DNA of 64,000 nt, from NCBI RefSeq assembly GCF_001571225.1, contig NZ_BCTJ01000022.1, positions 1 to 64,000 of the forward strand, read 5' to 3'. This DNA comes from Hydrogenophaga palleronii NBRC 102513. Lineage in GTDB: Bacteria > Pseudomonadota > Gammaproteobacteria > Burkholderiales > Burkholderiaceae_C. The notes under the pieces are model-generated. The model did no database searches. It had not been told where the DNA came from and saw nothing but the letters and a program-made list of their open reading frames with translations. The stretch's first letter is position 1. Every line of letters begins with the position of its first letter. Of this stretch, positions 54,772 to 62,965 are shown one piece after another. A program made the translations under genes and the position numbers.

Positions 54772-55797
54772 ATGAGCACAGAGATACGCAGCAAGGAGGA
54801 GCCCCGGCATGCAGACGATTCTGTCCCGACAGCGACGCGCACCCGACCCCCGACCGTGGACGCGTGCGCCGTGGAACGCGAGCTGGTGATCGGCGCGCTT
54901 GCGCTGCAGGACAAGGACGCCGCGGTGCTGCGCGTGCTGGTGCGCCTGCTCGACGGCAGCATGAGCCTGCGCCTGCGTTTCGGTGAACAGCTGGCGGCCT
55001 GCAACATCGTCTTCGTGCCCGCCGGTTGCGACACCAGCCACCCCGGTGTGCGTGTGCAGGTGACCGAGGGCCCGGCCACCTGCGCCACCGACCCCGGCAC
55101 CATCACCGTGCCGGCACCGCTGCGCATGAGCAACGTGATGGGCGCGCTGCACAAGGCGCTGGCCCGCATCCACCCACCCGCGCTGGCCGACCAGAGCGCC
55201 GGGCTCGCGGCGCTGTTTCAGAGCCTGCGCCAGGCCGTCGGGCCCGAAGCGCCGCCGCGCTGCATCATCCCGCTGCACTCCGGCCACCTGCTGCTGATCG
55301 ACGCGCCGCGCCACCGCATGCAGACCGCCGCGCCGATCGAGATGCTGCTGGCCGGCGAGTGCCACCCTGGCACGCTGCGCCCGGCCGGCCGTGTGGACGA
55401 GGAGCAACTGCACAGCGCACCCAGCCACGCCCTGCGCGATTTCGTCTGGCGCCTCTCGCAACGGCTGGTGGACCTGAACGCTGCGCCGCCACCCTTGGCC
55501 GCCGCGCGCTGGCACCTGCGCCGCTGGCCCGAGGCCGTGGCCCTGATGGCGCCCGGCCACCCGCGCCTGGCCGCCTTGTTGACCGCGCGGCCGCACAGCC
55601 TGGCCGAGCTCGGCGGGCTCAGCGGCCTGCCGCTGCAGGCGGTGCAGTGGTTCCTGTTGAGTGGCCAGCTGGTCGGTGTGGCCGAACACGGTGCGGTGCT
55701 GGCCGCAGAGCCTGCGCCAACGGCGCCCACCCCTCCCGCCCCGTCCGCCGCACCCGGCTGGCTGGGGCAATTGCGCGAACGCTTGAAGCTATGGTGA
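54772..55797 (+). CDS. Protein of unknown function linked to GTPase/Roadblock genes, winged-helix-like C-terminus
   Basis: The 341-residue protein has an N-terminal disordered stretch (1-33), then a beta-rich domain (about 35-200). The region 245-315 (PHSLAELGGLSGLPLQAVQWFLLSGQLVGVAE) looks like a winged helix. The tail is Ala/Pro-rich, ending LRERLKLW. It overlaps the GTPase gene by 7 bases. In actinobacterial conservons a winged-helix-like DUF742 protein accompanies a Roadblock protein and a GTPase, so this may be an analogous partner. No function is known to me. Confidence 0.75.
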   Translation: MSTEIRSKEEPRHADDSVPTATRTRPPTVDACAVERELVIGALALQDKDAAVLRVLVRLLDGSMSLRLRFGEQLAACNIVFVPAGCDTSHPGVRVQVTEGPATCATDPGTITVPAPLRMSNVMGALHKALARIHPPALADQSAGLAALFQSLRQAVGPEAPPRCIIPLHSGHLLLIDAPRHRMQTAAPIEMLLAGECHPGTLRPAGRVDEEQLHSAPSHALRDFVWRLSQRLVDLNAAPPPLAAARWHLRRWPEAVALMAPGHPRLAALLTARPHSLAELGGLSGLPLQAVQWFLLSGQLVGVAEHGAVLAAEPAPTAPTPPAPSAAPGWLGQLRERLKLW

Positions 55798-56390
55798 ACC
55801 TCGCCCAGATCCCGCCCGCCGGCCTCAAGGTGGTTTTCTCGGGCCCCATGGGTGCGGGCAAGACCACAGCCATCCGCGCCATCAGCGACGGCGGCACCCT
55901 GTCCACCGAAGTGCCCATCAGCGGCGAGGCCATGGGCGACAAGGTCTCGACCACCGTCGGCCTCGACCACGGCGAATGCCGGCTGGACGACGGCGTCACG
56001 CTCAAGCTGTTCGGCACGCCGGGCCAGGAGCGCTTTTCGTTCATGTGGCCGATCCTGGGCGCAGGTGCTTTCGGCGTCATCGTGCTGGTGGACAACAGCC
56101 AGCCCGATCCGGTGGCGGCGGTCGCGCATTACCTGCAGGCCTTCGCGCCCCACGTCGGCCCGCGCCGCATGGTGGTGGGCGTGGGCCGGCTCGACAGCCA
56201 TCCCCAACCCGACCTCGACACCTATTGCAAACGCCTGGCCGAGGCCGGCTTTGCGGTGCCCGTGATCGATGTCGACGTGCGCCGCGCTGCGGACGTGCGC
56301 CTGCTGCTCTCCGTGCTCGTGAGCATGGCCGAGGTTGAACACGTTCACGAACCCCAAGCCGCTGCGTCCGAACGCACGCCCACCGCATGA
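55791..56390 (+). CDS. Small Ras-like GTPase (MglA/COG2229 type)
   Basis: A 199-residue GTPase. G1/P-loop GPMGAGKTT (18-26), switch I Thr54 or Thr55 (VSTTVGLD), G3 GTPGQERFSFMW (75-86) of the bacterial type that lacks the usual Asp, and a non-canonical G4, VGRLD (131-135), instead of NKxD. MglA-type GTPases are polarity switches that cycle with a Roadblock protein as GTPase activator or scaffold. It overlaps its neighbours on both sides (7 and 4 bases), so it is translated with them. Confidence 0.88.
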   Translation: MVNLAQIPPAGLKVVFSGPMGAGKTTAIRAISDGGTLSTEVPISGEAMGDKVSTTVGLDHGECRLDDGVTLKLFGTPGQERFSFMWPILGAGAFGVIVLVDNSQPDPVAAVAHYLQAFAPHVGPRRMVVGVGRLDSHPQPDLDTYCKRLAEAGFAVPVIDVDVRRAADVRLLLSVLVSMAEVEHVHEPQAAASERTPTA

Positions 56391-56791
56391 CGAATCCCTT
56401 GTCCCTAATCACCATCGCCAAGTTCGCCGACCTGCTCGCGCGCCTGCAGCGCGAGACGCCCGGCGTGCTCAACGCCACCCTGGCCAGCGCCGACGGCCTG
56501 ACCGTGGCCTCCACCCTGCGCGTGAGCCAGGAGGCCGACCGGGTGGCCGCCATGTCGAGCTCGCTCGCCGGCCTGGCCAGCGCACTCACGCGCGAGACCG
56601 GGCACGGCTCACCGCGGCGGCTGATTCTTGAGTCGGACCAGGGCCTGATCGTGGCCCTGCAAGTGCCGCTGCCCGGTGGTGACCTGGTGCTGGCCGTGAT
56701 CGCCAGCACCGAGGCGGTGCTGGGCCAGCTGCTGTGGGCCTGCCGCCATGCGGTGGCGCAGCTGGGCGATGCCGCCGCCGCACCCGCCTGA
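56387..56791 (+). CDS. Roadblock/LC7 domain protein (first)
   Basis: A 134-residue protein with a Roadblock/LC7 domain, as in MglB. The pattern FADLLARLQRETPGVLNATLASADGLTVAST and LILESDQGLIVALQVPLPGGDLVLAVIASTEAVLGQLLWACRHAV is typical. Starts within the GTPase gene stop (ATGA). MglB-like proteins stimulate the GTPase and form dimers. Confidence 0.85.
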   Translation: MTNPLSLITIAKFADLLARLQRETPGVLNATLASADGLTVASTLRVSQEADRVAAMSSSLAGLASALTRETGHGSPRRLILESDQGLIVALQVPLPGGDLVLAVIASTEAVLGQLLWACRHAVAQLGDAAAAPA

Positions 56792-56837
56792 ACCGTTTTC
56801 AACCCGCGCCAACCGGCGCACATTCCCGGAGGACACC

Positions 56838-57200
56838 ATGTCCAATTCACCCAAAGAACTGCTGAACGAACTGATGAAAACAGAAGGCGCGATGTGCGCC
56901 GCCCTGGTGGACTACACCAGCGGCATGCTGCTGGAGTCGGTCGGCAGCGGCGTCGACATGGACATCGCCGCCGCTGGCAACACCGAGGTGGTGCGCGCCA
57001 AGCTCAAGACCATGAAGTCACTCAACATCGGCGGCAAGATCGAGGACATCCTGATCTCGCTCGACAACCAGTACCACATCATCCGTCCGGTGGAGAAACA
57101 CGAAGGCCTGTTCCTCTACTACGTGCTCGACCGCAGCCGCGCCAACCTGGCCATGGCCCGTCGCAAGGCGCTGGAAGCCGAGGCCAACACGGTCATCTGA
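56838..57200 (+). CDS. Roadblock/LC7-like protein (second)
   Basis: A 120-residue protein with CGGAGGA before the ATG, starting MSNSPKELLNELMKTEGAMCAALVDYTSGMLLES; this and ILISLDNQYHIIRPVEKHEGLFLYYVLDRSRANLAMARRKALEAEA fit a second Roadblock-like fold, divergent from the first. Having two different Roadblock proteins suggests a heteromeric scaffold for the GTPase. 46 bases separate it from the first. Confidence 0.8.
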   Translation: MSNSPKELLNELMKTEGAMCAALVDYTSGMLLESVGSGVDMDIAAAGNTEVVRAKLKTMKSLNIGGKIEDILISLDNQYHIIRPVEKHEGLFLYYVLDRSRANLAMARRKALEAEANTVI

Positions 57201-57251
57201 GCGCGCAGGGCCGCAGCAAGCCCTGCGGCGGCTGCGGCCGCGTGAGCCGGC

Positions 57252-58121
57252 TCAAGCCGGCAGCGGAATCCATTCCTGGTTGTCGTCCGGCGGCAGCGCC
57301 ATGCGGCCGGCGGCCCAGTCGGCCTTGGCCTGTTCGATGCGCTCCTTGCGCGAGGACACGAAGTTCCAGTACACGTGGCGTTCGCCCAGCGGCTCGCCGC
57401 CGAAGATCATCAGCGTGCTCGCGCTGCGCGCGGTGATCACCGCATCGGCGTCGTCGCCGAACACCAGCAGCTGGCCGGGCGTGTAGGTCTGGCCGTCGTA
57501 TTCGATCTCGCCGCGCGCCACGTACACCGCCTGCTCGCGGTGGCCACCCGGCAGCGCCTTGCTGGCCCCGGCCTGCCATTCGGTGTGCAGGTAGAACAGC
57601 GGCGAATGCGTCTTCACCGGGCTCTTCAAACCATAGGCCTCGCCGGCGATCAGGCGCATCCACACGCCGCCTTCGTCGCGCAGCGGCAGGTCGGCCGCGG
57701 GGTAGTGGGTGAAGGCCGGGTCGGTCTCTTCGTCCGCCTCGGGCAAGGCCACCCACAGCTGCATCAGCTCCAGGCCACCGCCAGCGAACGAGTCCGGGTG
57801 CGTGAAGCGCTCGGAATGGGTGATGCCGCGACCCGCGGTCATCCAGTTCACGTCACCGGGGTTGATGAACTGGTGCACGCCCAGGCTGTCGCGGTGCTCC
57901 ACCTGGCCGCTGAGCAGGTAGCTCACGGTGGACAGGCCGATGTGTGGGTGCGGCCGCACGTCCGCGGCGCGCGTGTTCTCCGCGGGCAGCGTCACCGGCC
58001 CGGCGTGGTCGACAAAGATCCAGGGGCCGACCATGCGGCGTTTCGCATAGGGCAGCACACGTTTGACCTTCAGGCCGTGGCCGAGGTCCGCCTCGCGGGC
58101 ATTGATCACCATTTCAAGCAT
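57252..58121 (-). CDS. Pirin family protein (first)
   Basis: A 289-residue bicupin. Metal-binding His in RPHPHIGLSTVSYLLSGQVEHRD and a Glu further on (HSERF region) are present, followed by the pirin C-terminal domain (about 180-280). Some pirins are quercetin 2,3-dioxygenases; others are regulatory proteins. AAGGAG precedes the ATG at 58121. A second pirin gene lies 110 bases upstream. Confidence 0.9.
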   Translation of the reverse strand: MLEMVINAREADLGHGLKVKRVLPYAKRRMVGPWIFVDHAGPVTLPAENTRAADVRPHPHIGLSTVSYLLSGQVEHRDSLGVHQFINPGDVNWMTAGRGITHSERFTHPDSFAGGGLELMQLWVALPEADEETDPAFTHYPAADLPLRDEGGVWMRLIAGEAYGLKSPVKTHSPLFYLHTEWQAGASKALPGGHREQAVYVARGEIEYDGQTYTPGQLLVFGDDADAVITARSASTLMIFGGEPLGERHVYWNFVSSRKERIEQAKADWAAGRMALPPDDNQEWIPLPA

Positions 58122-58163
58122 CGTGGTTATCTCCTTGTTGTTTCGAAAAAATCATCGCCCGTC

Positions 58164-58227
58164 CAGGGCACCCGCGGAACCGGCCTTGCCGGCCCGCAGG
58201 GTGTGCCCCTCTCGGGGAGAGGGGCAC
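58164..58227. repeat. REP-like element, family 2, with a perfect hairpin
   Basis: CCGCGGAACCGGC block as at 41487, then GTGCCCCTCTC-GGG-GAGAGGGGCAC (58203-58227), an 11-base-arm hairpin. It lies between the two pirin genes and may attenuate transcription from the upstream one. Confidence 0.55.
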
Positions 58228-58231
58228 AGGG

Positions 58232-59104
58232 TCACGCCGTTGCTCTCACGCGGCCCATCTTGCCGCTCTGGAAGTCGGCGAAGGCCTGGTGGATCTCGGC
58301 CTCGCTGTTCATCACGAACGGACCATACCCCACCACCGGCTCGTCGATCGGCTCACCCGCCAGCCACAGCACGGTGGCGTCTTCCAGCACCTCGAACGTC
58401 ACGTCCTGTCCGGCGCGCGAATGCACCGCCATCTGCGCCGCCGTCACCTCCTGGCCGTCGGCCAGGCGCAGGCGTCCACGCAGCACGAAGGGCGCGGTGG
58501 TGTGCCCCTCAGCGGCGGGCAGCGTCACCGTGTGGCCGGCCTTCAGGCGCAGGTCCCACACCTGCATCGGCGTGAAGGTGCGGGCCGGGCCTTTCACGCC
58601 CAGCAACTCGCCCGCGATGACGCGTGCCGTGCCGGCGCCGTCGGGCAAATCCACCTGCGCGATCTGATCGCGCGTGATGCCCTGGTAACCGGGCGCGGCC
58701 ATCTTGTCGCGCGCAGGCAGGTTCACCCACAGCTGCACCATCTCGAACGCGCCGCCTTCTTTTGCGAAACGCTCGCCGTGGTACTCCTCGTGCACGATGC
58801 CCGACGCCGCCGTCATCCACTGCACCTCACCGGGGCCGATGGTGCCGCCGCCGCCGCTCGAATCGCTGTGCGAGACCTCGCCGTCGTAGACGATGGTCAC
58901 GGTCTCGAAACCGCGGTGCGGGTGCTGGCCCACGCCACGGCGTTTCGTGGTGGGTTCGAACTGCACCGGGCCACCGTAGTCCAGCAGCAGGAAGGGCGAG
59001 AAGCGCTCCGGCGCGCCGTTGTACGAGAAAACGCTGCGCACCGGAAAGCCGTCGCCGACCCAGTGGCCGCCTGCGCTGCGTTGGATGAAAGAAACGGTTT
59101 TCAT
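58232..59104 (-). CDS. Pirin family protein (second)
   Basis: A 290-residue bicupin with HPHRGFETVTIVYDGEVSHSDS, the pirin metal site, and a C-terminal cupin half. The ATG at 59104 has AGGAG upstream. It differs clearly from the pirin at 57252 (shared mainly at the metal site), so this is not a recent duplication. A LysR gene diverges 86 bases away and likely regulates both pirins. Confidence 0.9.
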   Translation of the reverse strand: MKTVSFIQRSAGGHWVGDGFPVRSVFSYNGAPERFSPFLLLDYGGPVQFEPTTKRRGVGQHPHRGFETVTIVYDGEVSHSDSSGGGGTIGPGEVQWMTAASGIVHEEYHGERFAKEGGAFEMVQLWVNLPARDKMAAPGYQGITRDQIAQVDLPDGAGTARVIAGELLGVKGPARTFTPMQVWDLRLKAGHTVTLPAAEGHTTAPFVLRGRLRLADGQEVTAAQMAVHSRAGQDVTFEVLEDATVLWLAGEPIDEPVVGYGPFVMNSEAEIHQAFADFQSGKMGRVRATA

Positions 59105-59190
59105 GGGGTGTACTCCTGGTTGAGAGACGACTTTACCGGCTGGGTGTTCCCCTGATAAGTCGGTAAGATCGCAAATCATTTTTCAACCAA

Positions 59191-60096
59191 ATGAATAATC
59201 AAGCCCCCGATCTCAACGACACCCTGGTGTTCGTGCGCGTGGCGCAGGCCGGTGGTTTCAGCGCCGCGGCGCGCCTCATGGGCATGCCCACTTCAACGCT
59301 GAGCGTGCGCGTCTCGCGGCTGGAGCAGCGCCTGGGCGTGACCCTGCTGCAGCGCACCACACGCCGCCTGCACCTGACCGAAGCCGGGCAGGCCTACCTG
59401 CAGCAGGCCTCGCTCGGGCTGGACCACATCCTGCAGGCCGAGGCGCAGCTCGATGCCGACAAACACGAGGCCCAGGGCCTGTTGCGCATCACCCTGCCGA
59501 TCGACATGGGCGACGAGCCCTTGCTCGAAGTGCTCAGCGCCTACCGCGCGCGCCACCCCGGCGTGGCGGTCGAGCTGGTGTTTTCCGATGCGCGCCTGGA
59601 CCTGGTGGCGCAGGGGCTGGACGTGGCGCTGCGCGCCGGCGAGCTGGCCGATTCCAGCCTGATCGCGCGCCAGATCGGCCTGGCGCGGTGGGCCCCGTTT
59701 GCCCACCCCGACTACCTGAAAACCGCGCCCCCGCTGCGCCAGCCCAAAGACCTCGCGCAGCACGCCGCCCTGTGCTTCAGCCCGCTCGGGCGCGACAGCT
59801 GGACGCTCATGCGCGGCAAGAGCCGGGTGAGCGTGCCGCTGCGCAGCGCCTTCGCCGCCAACGACATGCGGCTGATCCGCCGCCTGGCGCTCGACGCCCA
59901 GGGCGTGGCCCTGCTGCCCGACTACGTGTGCCGGCGCGAGGTGGACCACGGCGCGCTGGTGCCGCTGCTGCCCGGCTGGCACGCGCGCACCGATCCGATC
60001 CATCTCGTCTACCCGGGCCAGCGCTTCGTGCCGGCCAAGCTGCGGCATTTCATCGACGAGGCCGGGCCGGGGCTGGCTGCGCTGTTTGAACGGTGA
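59191..60096 (+). CDS. LysR family regulator (pirin-linked)
   Basis: A 301-residue LysR protein: DTLVFVRVAQAGGFSAAARLMGMPTSTLSVRVSRLEQRLGVTLLQRTTRRLHL, then an effector domain. It has the YafC/CrgA-type HTH, which often pairs with a divergent oxidative-stress or pirin gene. The 86-base intergenic space contains a CTTTACCG...CGGTAAG inverted repeat that may be its operator. Confidence 0.9.
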   Translation: MNNQAPDLNDTLVFVRVAQAGGFSAAARLMGMPTSTLSVRVSRLEQRLGVTLLQRTTRRLHLTEAGQAYLQQASLGLDHILQAEAQLDADKHEAQGLLRITLPIDMGDEPLLEVLSAYRARHPGVAVELVFSDARLDLVAQGLDVALRAGELADSSLIARQIGLARWAPFAHPDYLKTAPPLRQPKDLAQHAALCFSPLGRDSWTLMRGKSRVSVPLRSAFAANDMRLIRRLALDAQGVALLPDYVCRREVDHGALVPLLPGWHARTDPIHLVYPGQRFVPAKLRHFIDEAGPGLAALFER

Positions 60097-60099
60097 GCT

Positions 60100-60206
60100 C
60101 CCCCCTGCGCCGCTTCGCGGCTTCCCCCCTCCGTGGCGCGCCTGCGGCGCTTCGAGGGGGGACGGCATCTTGGGCCGGCGGAGCCGTCCCTTGATGCCCC
60201 TGGATG
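60100..60206 (+). repeat. Dispersed repeat copy after the LysR gene
   Basis: CGCCGCTTCGCGGCTTCCCC, GCGCCTGCGGCGCTTCGAGG, then GGGACGGCATCTTGGGCCGG and CCCCTGG. The closest relative in the window of the copy at 1-65. Confidence 0.65.
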
Positions 60207-60240
60207 AAGGCACTTCACGCGTTGCTGGTCTTGCCTCCTC

Positions 60241-60530
60241 TCCCTCTCCTTCTCCCTCTGGGGGAGGGCAGGGGTGAGGGCCGCTGCCACGCAAACCCTT
60301 TCCCTCTCCCGCCACCACGGGCGATGCTCCCGCCAGCAGCAGGCGCCACGTGCCTTTCCCCCTCTCCCTCCGGGAGAGGGTTGGGGTGAGGGCCGCAGGC
60401 ATGCAAACCCTTTCCCCTTTCCCGCCACCACGGGCCGATGCTCCCGCCAACAGCAGGCGCCACGTGCCTTGCTCCCTCTCCCTCCGGGAGAGGGTTGGGG
60501 TGAGGGCTGCTGGCATGCAAACGCTTTCCC
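60241..60530 (+). repeat. Three tandem copies of a 112-114 bp repeat
   Basis: The motif GGGGTGAGGG starts at 60271, 60383 and 60497, giving periods of 112 and 114. Units include CCCTCTCCCTCCGGGAGAGG, CATGCAAACCCTTTCCC and CAGCAGGCGCCACGTGCCTT. The region between the LysR gene and the methyltransferase gene has no credible open frame. Confidence 0.8.
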
Positions 60531-60597
60531 CCATGCCGTGGGCGAGTGTGCGGAGGCGAATTCGCAGCCCCCTGACTGGCGCTAAGCTTGCCGCTCC

Positions 60598-61677
60598 ATG
60601 CGAATCCAAGACCTCCGCCAACGCCTGCAGACCCTGGGCGCCAACCCGCGCCACACCCAGCGCGTGCTGCGCCTGTGGGCGCAGGCCCTGCCACAGGACG
60701 GTGGGCGGCGCGAGCTGACGAGTTTTCTGCCGGCCACGTTGGTGGCGGCCTTGCCGGCGCTGAGCGAAGAGTTGGCCGGCATCGCCACGCTGGTGTCCGA
60801 GCACCCGGGCGAAGACGGCTCGGCGCGGCTGCTGCTGGCGCTGGCCGATGGGCAGACGGTGGAGAGCGTGCTGCTGCCGCGCGACGGCCTGTGCGTGTCC
60901 ACCCAGGTCGGTTGCGCGGTGGGGTGTGTGTTCTGCATGACCGGGCAGGGTGGCCTGGTGCGCCAGGTCGGCAGTGCCGAGATCGTGGCGCAGGTCGCGC
61001 TGGCGCGCTCGCGCCGGCCGGTGAAGAAGGTGGTGTTCATGGGCATGGGCGAGCCGGCGCACAACCTGGACAACGTGCTCGAAGCCATCGACCTGCTCGG
61101 CACCATCGGCAACATCGGTCACAAGAACCTGGTGTTCTCCACGGTGGGTGATCCGCGCGTGTTCGAGGCGCTGCCGCGTGGCCGCGTGAAGCCGGCGCTG
61201 GCGCTCTCGCTGCACACCAGCAAGGCCGCGCTGCGCGAGCAACTGCTGCCGCGCGCGCCGCGCCTCACGCCGGAAGAAATCGTGGAGGCCGGTGAACGTT
61301 ATGCGCGCGCCAGCGCCTACCCGATCCAGTACCAGTGGACGCTGCTGCAGGGCATCAACGATGGCGACGATGAAATCGAAGGCATCGTGCGCCTGCTGCA
61401 CGGCAAGTACGCCATCCTCAACATGATTCCGTACAACACGGTGGACGAGCTGCCCTACCAGCGCCCGAGCTGGGAGCAGGCCGCGGCCATCGCGCGCCGC
61501 CTGCACCAGCGCGGCATCCTGACCAAGCTGCGCCAGTCGGCCGGGCAGGACGTGGAGGGGGGCTGCGGGCAACTGCGCGCACGCGCGGACAACCCGCGCG
61601 CACGCCGCGTGGTGCCGATCCGCGCCGACGCCGCGACGTCCATCAGTGCAGCGTCAGCGGACGCGACGTTGTCTTGA
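60598..61677 (+). CDS. Radical-SAM RNA methyltransferase, RlmN/Cfr family, divergent
   Basis: A 359-residue radical-SAM enzyme. The iron-sulfur cluster cysteines are Cys106, Cys110 and Cys113 (CAVGCVFC). The GEP motif is in FMGMGEPAHNLDNV. A C-terminal Cys323 in GGCGQL corresponds to the methylated acceptor Cys. The family methylates 23S rRNA at A2503 (RlmN C2, Cfr C8). The N-terminal part is shorter than in E. coli RlmN and key blocks differ (CMTGQGG instead of CSTAQQG), so this is probably a paralogue, not the housekeeping RlmN. Its 3' end overlaps the convergent flavoprotein gene by 35 bases. Confidence 0.85.
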   Translation: MRIQDLRQRLQTLGANPRHTQRVLRLWAQALPQDGGRRELTSFLPATLVAALPALSEELAGIATLVSEHPGEDGSARLLLALADGQTVESVLLPRDGLCVSTQVGCAVGCVFCMTGQGGLVRQVGSAEIVAQVALARSRRPVKKVVFMGMGEPAHNLDNVLEAIDLLGTIGNIGHKNLVFSTVGDPRVFEALPRGRVKPALALSLHTSKAALREQLLPRAPRLTPEEIVEAGERYARASAYPIQYQWTLLQGINDGDDEIEGIVRLLHGKYAILNMIPYNTVDELPYQRPSWEQAAAIARRLHQRGILTKLRQSAGQDVEGGCGQLRARADNPRARRVVPIRADAATSISAASADATLS

Positions 61678-62965
61678 CCCGCACCACCGCCGCACGCGCC
61701 TCATAGGGCGCTGGTGTGGCACCGCAGATGTCGGCGGCAATGGCGCGGGCCTGGCGTGCAATCGGTTCGATGAAGCGGCTGGGTTGTCCGTTGATGGCAA
61801 TGCAGTCGCCCATGGCGTGGATGCGCGCATCGCTGGTGCGCAGTGTGGCCGCGTCCACCGCGATGCCGTTGTACCAATGCAGTCCGGCGCTCTGCGCCAG
61901 CCGCGACGGCGTCTCCAGCCCGGTGGCGGCAATCACCTGGTCGGCGACGAAGCGCTGGCCGTCGTCGGTGGTGAGGCGGTAGCGGCCGTGGAGCTGTTCG
62001 AGCTGCACGACCTGCACACCGCCGACGAAACGGATCGCCAGGTCCCGCCAGGCGTCGAGCAGAGCCCCGCCCGCCTGTTCGGCCGGCCAGCGCGCCAGCG
62101 GCGCGGCCTGCGGGTCGAGCAGGGTGACGCGGTGGCCCCCGAGCGCAAGGTCGTTGGCGATTTCGCTGCCGATCAGGCCGGCGCCGACGATCAGCACGTC
62201 TTTCGGCCCCTCGTGTTCCATGCGGCCCAGTGCCGCGCGCAGGCGCTGGTAGGCCGCCAGGTGGTTGATGCGCCAGCACAGCGCGGCCGGCAGGGCCGCT
62301 GGCAGGTTCGCCTGGGCGCCGTGCGCCAGCACCAGCCGGTCGTAGCGCAACACGCCGCGCGTGGTGCGCAAGGTGCGGGTGTCGGCGCAGATGCGCACCG
62401 CCTGCGTGTGGGCGAGCAGGCGCACGCCCAGACGCGCCGCCGCCGCGGCACCGCTCTCGCGAGCCAGGGCCTCGGGTGCCAGGCCACGCGCCATGGCGAT
62501 GGACAACAGGGGTTTGTCGTACAGGTCGCCGGCGCAGTTGCTCACCAGGGTGATGGGCAACGAGGCGTCGAGCGCGCGCAGCGCCTCGGCCATCTGCCAG
62601 CCGGCGCGGCCGGCGCCAACGATCAGCACACCGGCGTTGCCGCCGCGTGTGGCCACAGTCGGCGCGCCGTGGCCTGCGATGGCCGCGCGCAGCGTCTCCA
62701 GCGAGGGCGGGGTGTAGGGCGAGAAGTCGGCCTTGCTCACACCGCAGAGCGCGCACGACCAGTCCTCGGGAATGTCGGCGTAGCGCGTGCCGGGTGGCAG
62801 ACCGCCATCGGGGTCGCCGTCAACCTCGTGGTAGATGTAGCCGCAGGCGTCGCAGATGTAGGACTGGAACGGCGGGTCGCTGGCGTCCAGCGCCTGATGC
62901 ACCGCGGCCGCGACGGCGGTGGCCGTGGTGGAGCTGGAGCGGGAGATGCGTTGCGCGTTGTTCAT
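61643..62965 (-). CDS. Rubredoxin-rubredoxin reductase fusion
   Basis: A 440-residue protein joining an N-terminal rubredoxin (Cys38, Cys41, Cys71, Cys74 in YICDACGYIYHE and WSCALCGVSK) to an FAD/NAD-dependent reductase (VLIVGAGRAGWQMAEAL near 111 and DVLIVGAGLIGSEIANDL further on; FAD C-terminal ARIHAMGDCI). It reduces rubredoxin with NAD(P)H within one chain. The frame is open to 63502, but the ATG at 62965 overlaps the next gene by 4 bases. The first 30 residues are Ser/Ala-rich and probably disordered. Confidence 0.9.
   Translation of the reverse strand: MNNAQRISRSSSTTATAVAAAVHQALDASDPPFQSYICDACGYIYHEVDGDPDGGLPPGTRYADIPEDWSCALCGVSKADFSPYTPPSLETLRAAIAGHGAPTVATRGGNAGVLIVGAGRAGWQMAEALRALDASLPITLVSNCAGDLYDKPLLSIAMARGLAPEALARESGAAAAARLGVRLLAHTQAVRICADTRTLRTTRGVLRYDRLVLAHGAQANLPAALPAALCWRINHLAAYQRLRAALGRMEHEGPKDVLIVGAGLIGSEIANDLALGGHRVTLLDPQAAPLARWPAEQAGGALLDAWRDLAIRFVGGVQVVQLEQLHGRYRLTTDDGQRFVADQVIAATGLETPSRLAQSAGLHWYNGIAVDAATLRTSDARIHAMGDCIAINGQPSRFIEPIARQARAIAADICGATPAPYEARAAVVRVKTTSRPLTLH

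Noticed and set aside
60241-60530. CRISPR-like array
   Set aside because: Three long near-identical units without unique spacers; a tandem repeat, not a CRISPR array. No Cas genes nearby.
60086-60718. Several short frames in the repeat-rich gap after the LysR gene
   Set aside because: They are translations of the 112-114 bp repeat and the dispersed repeat in different frames.
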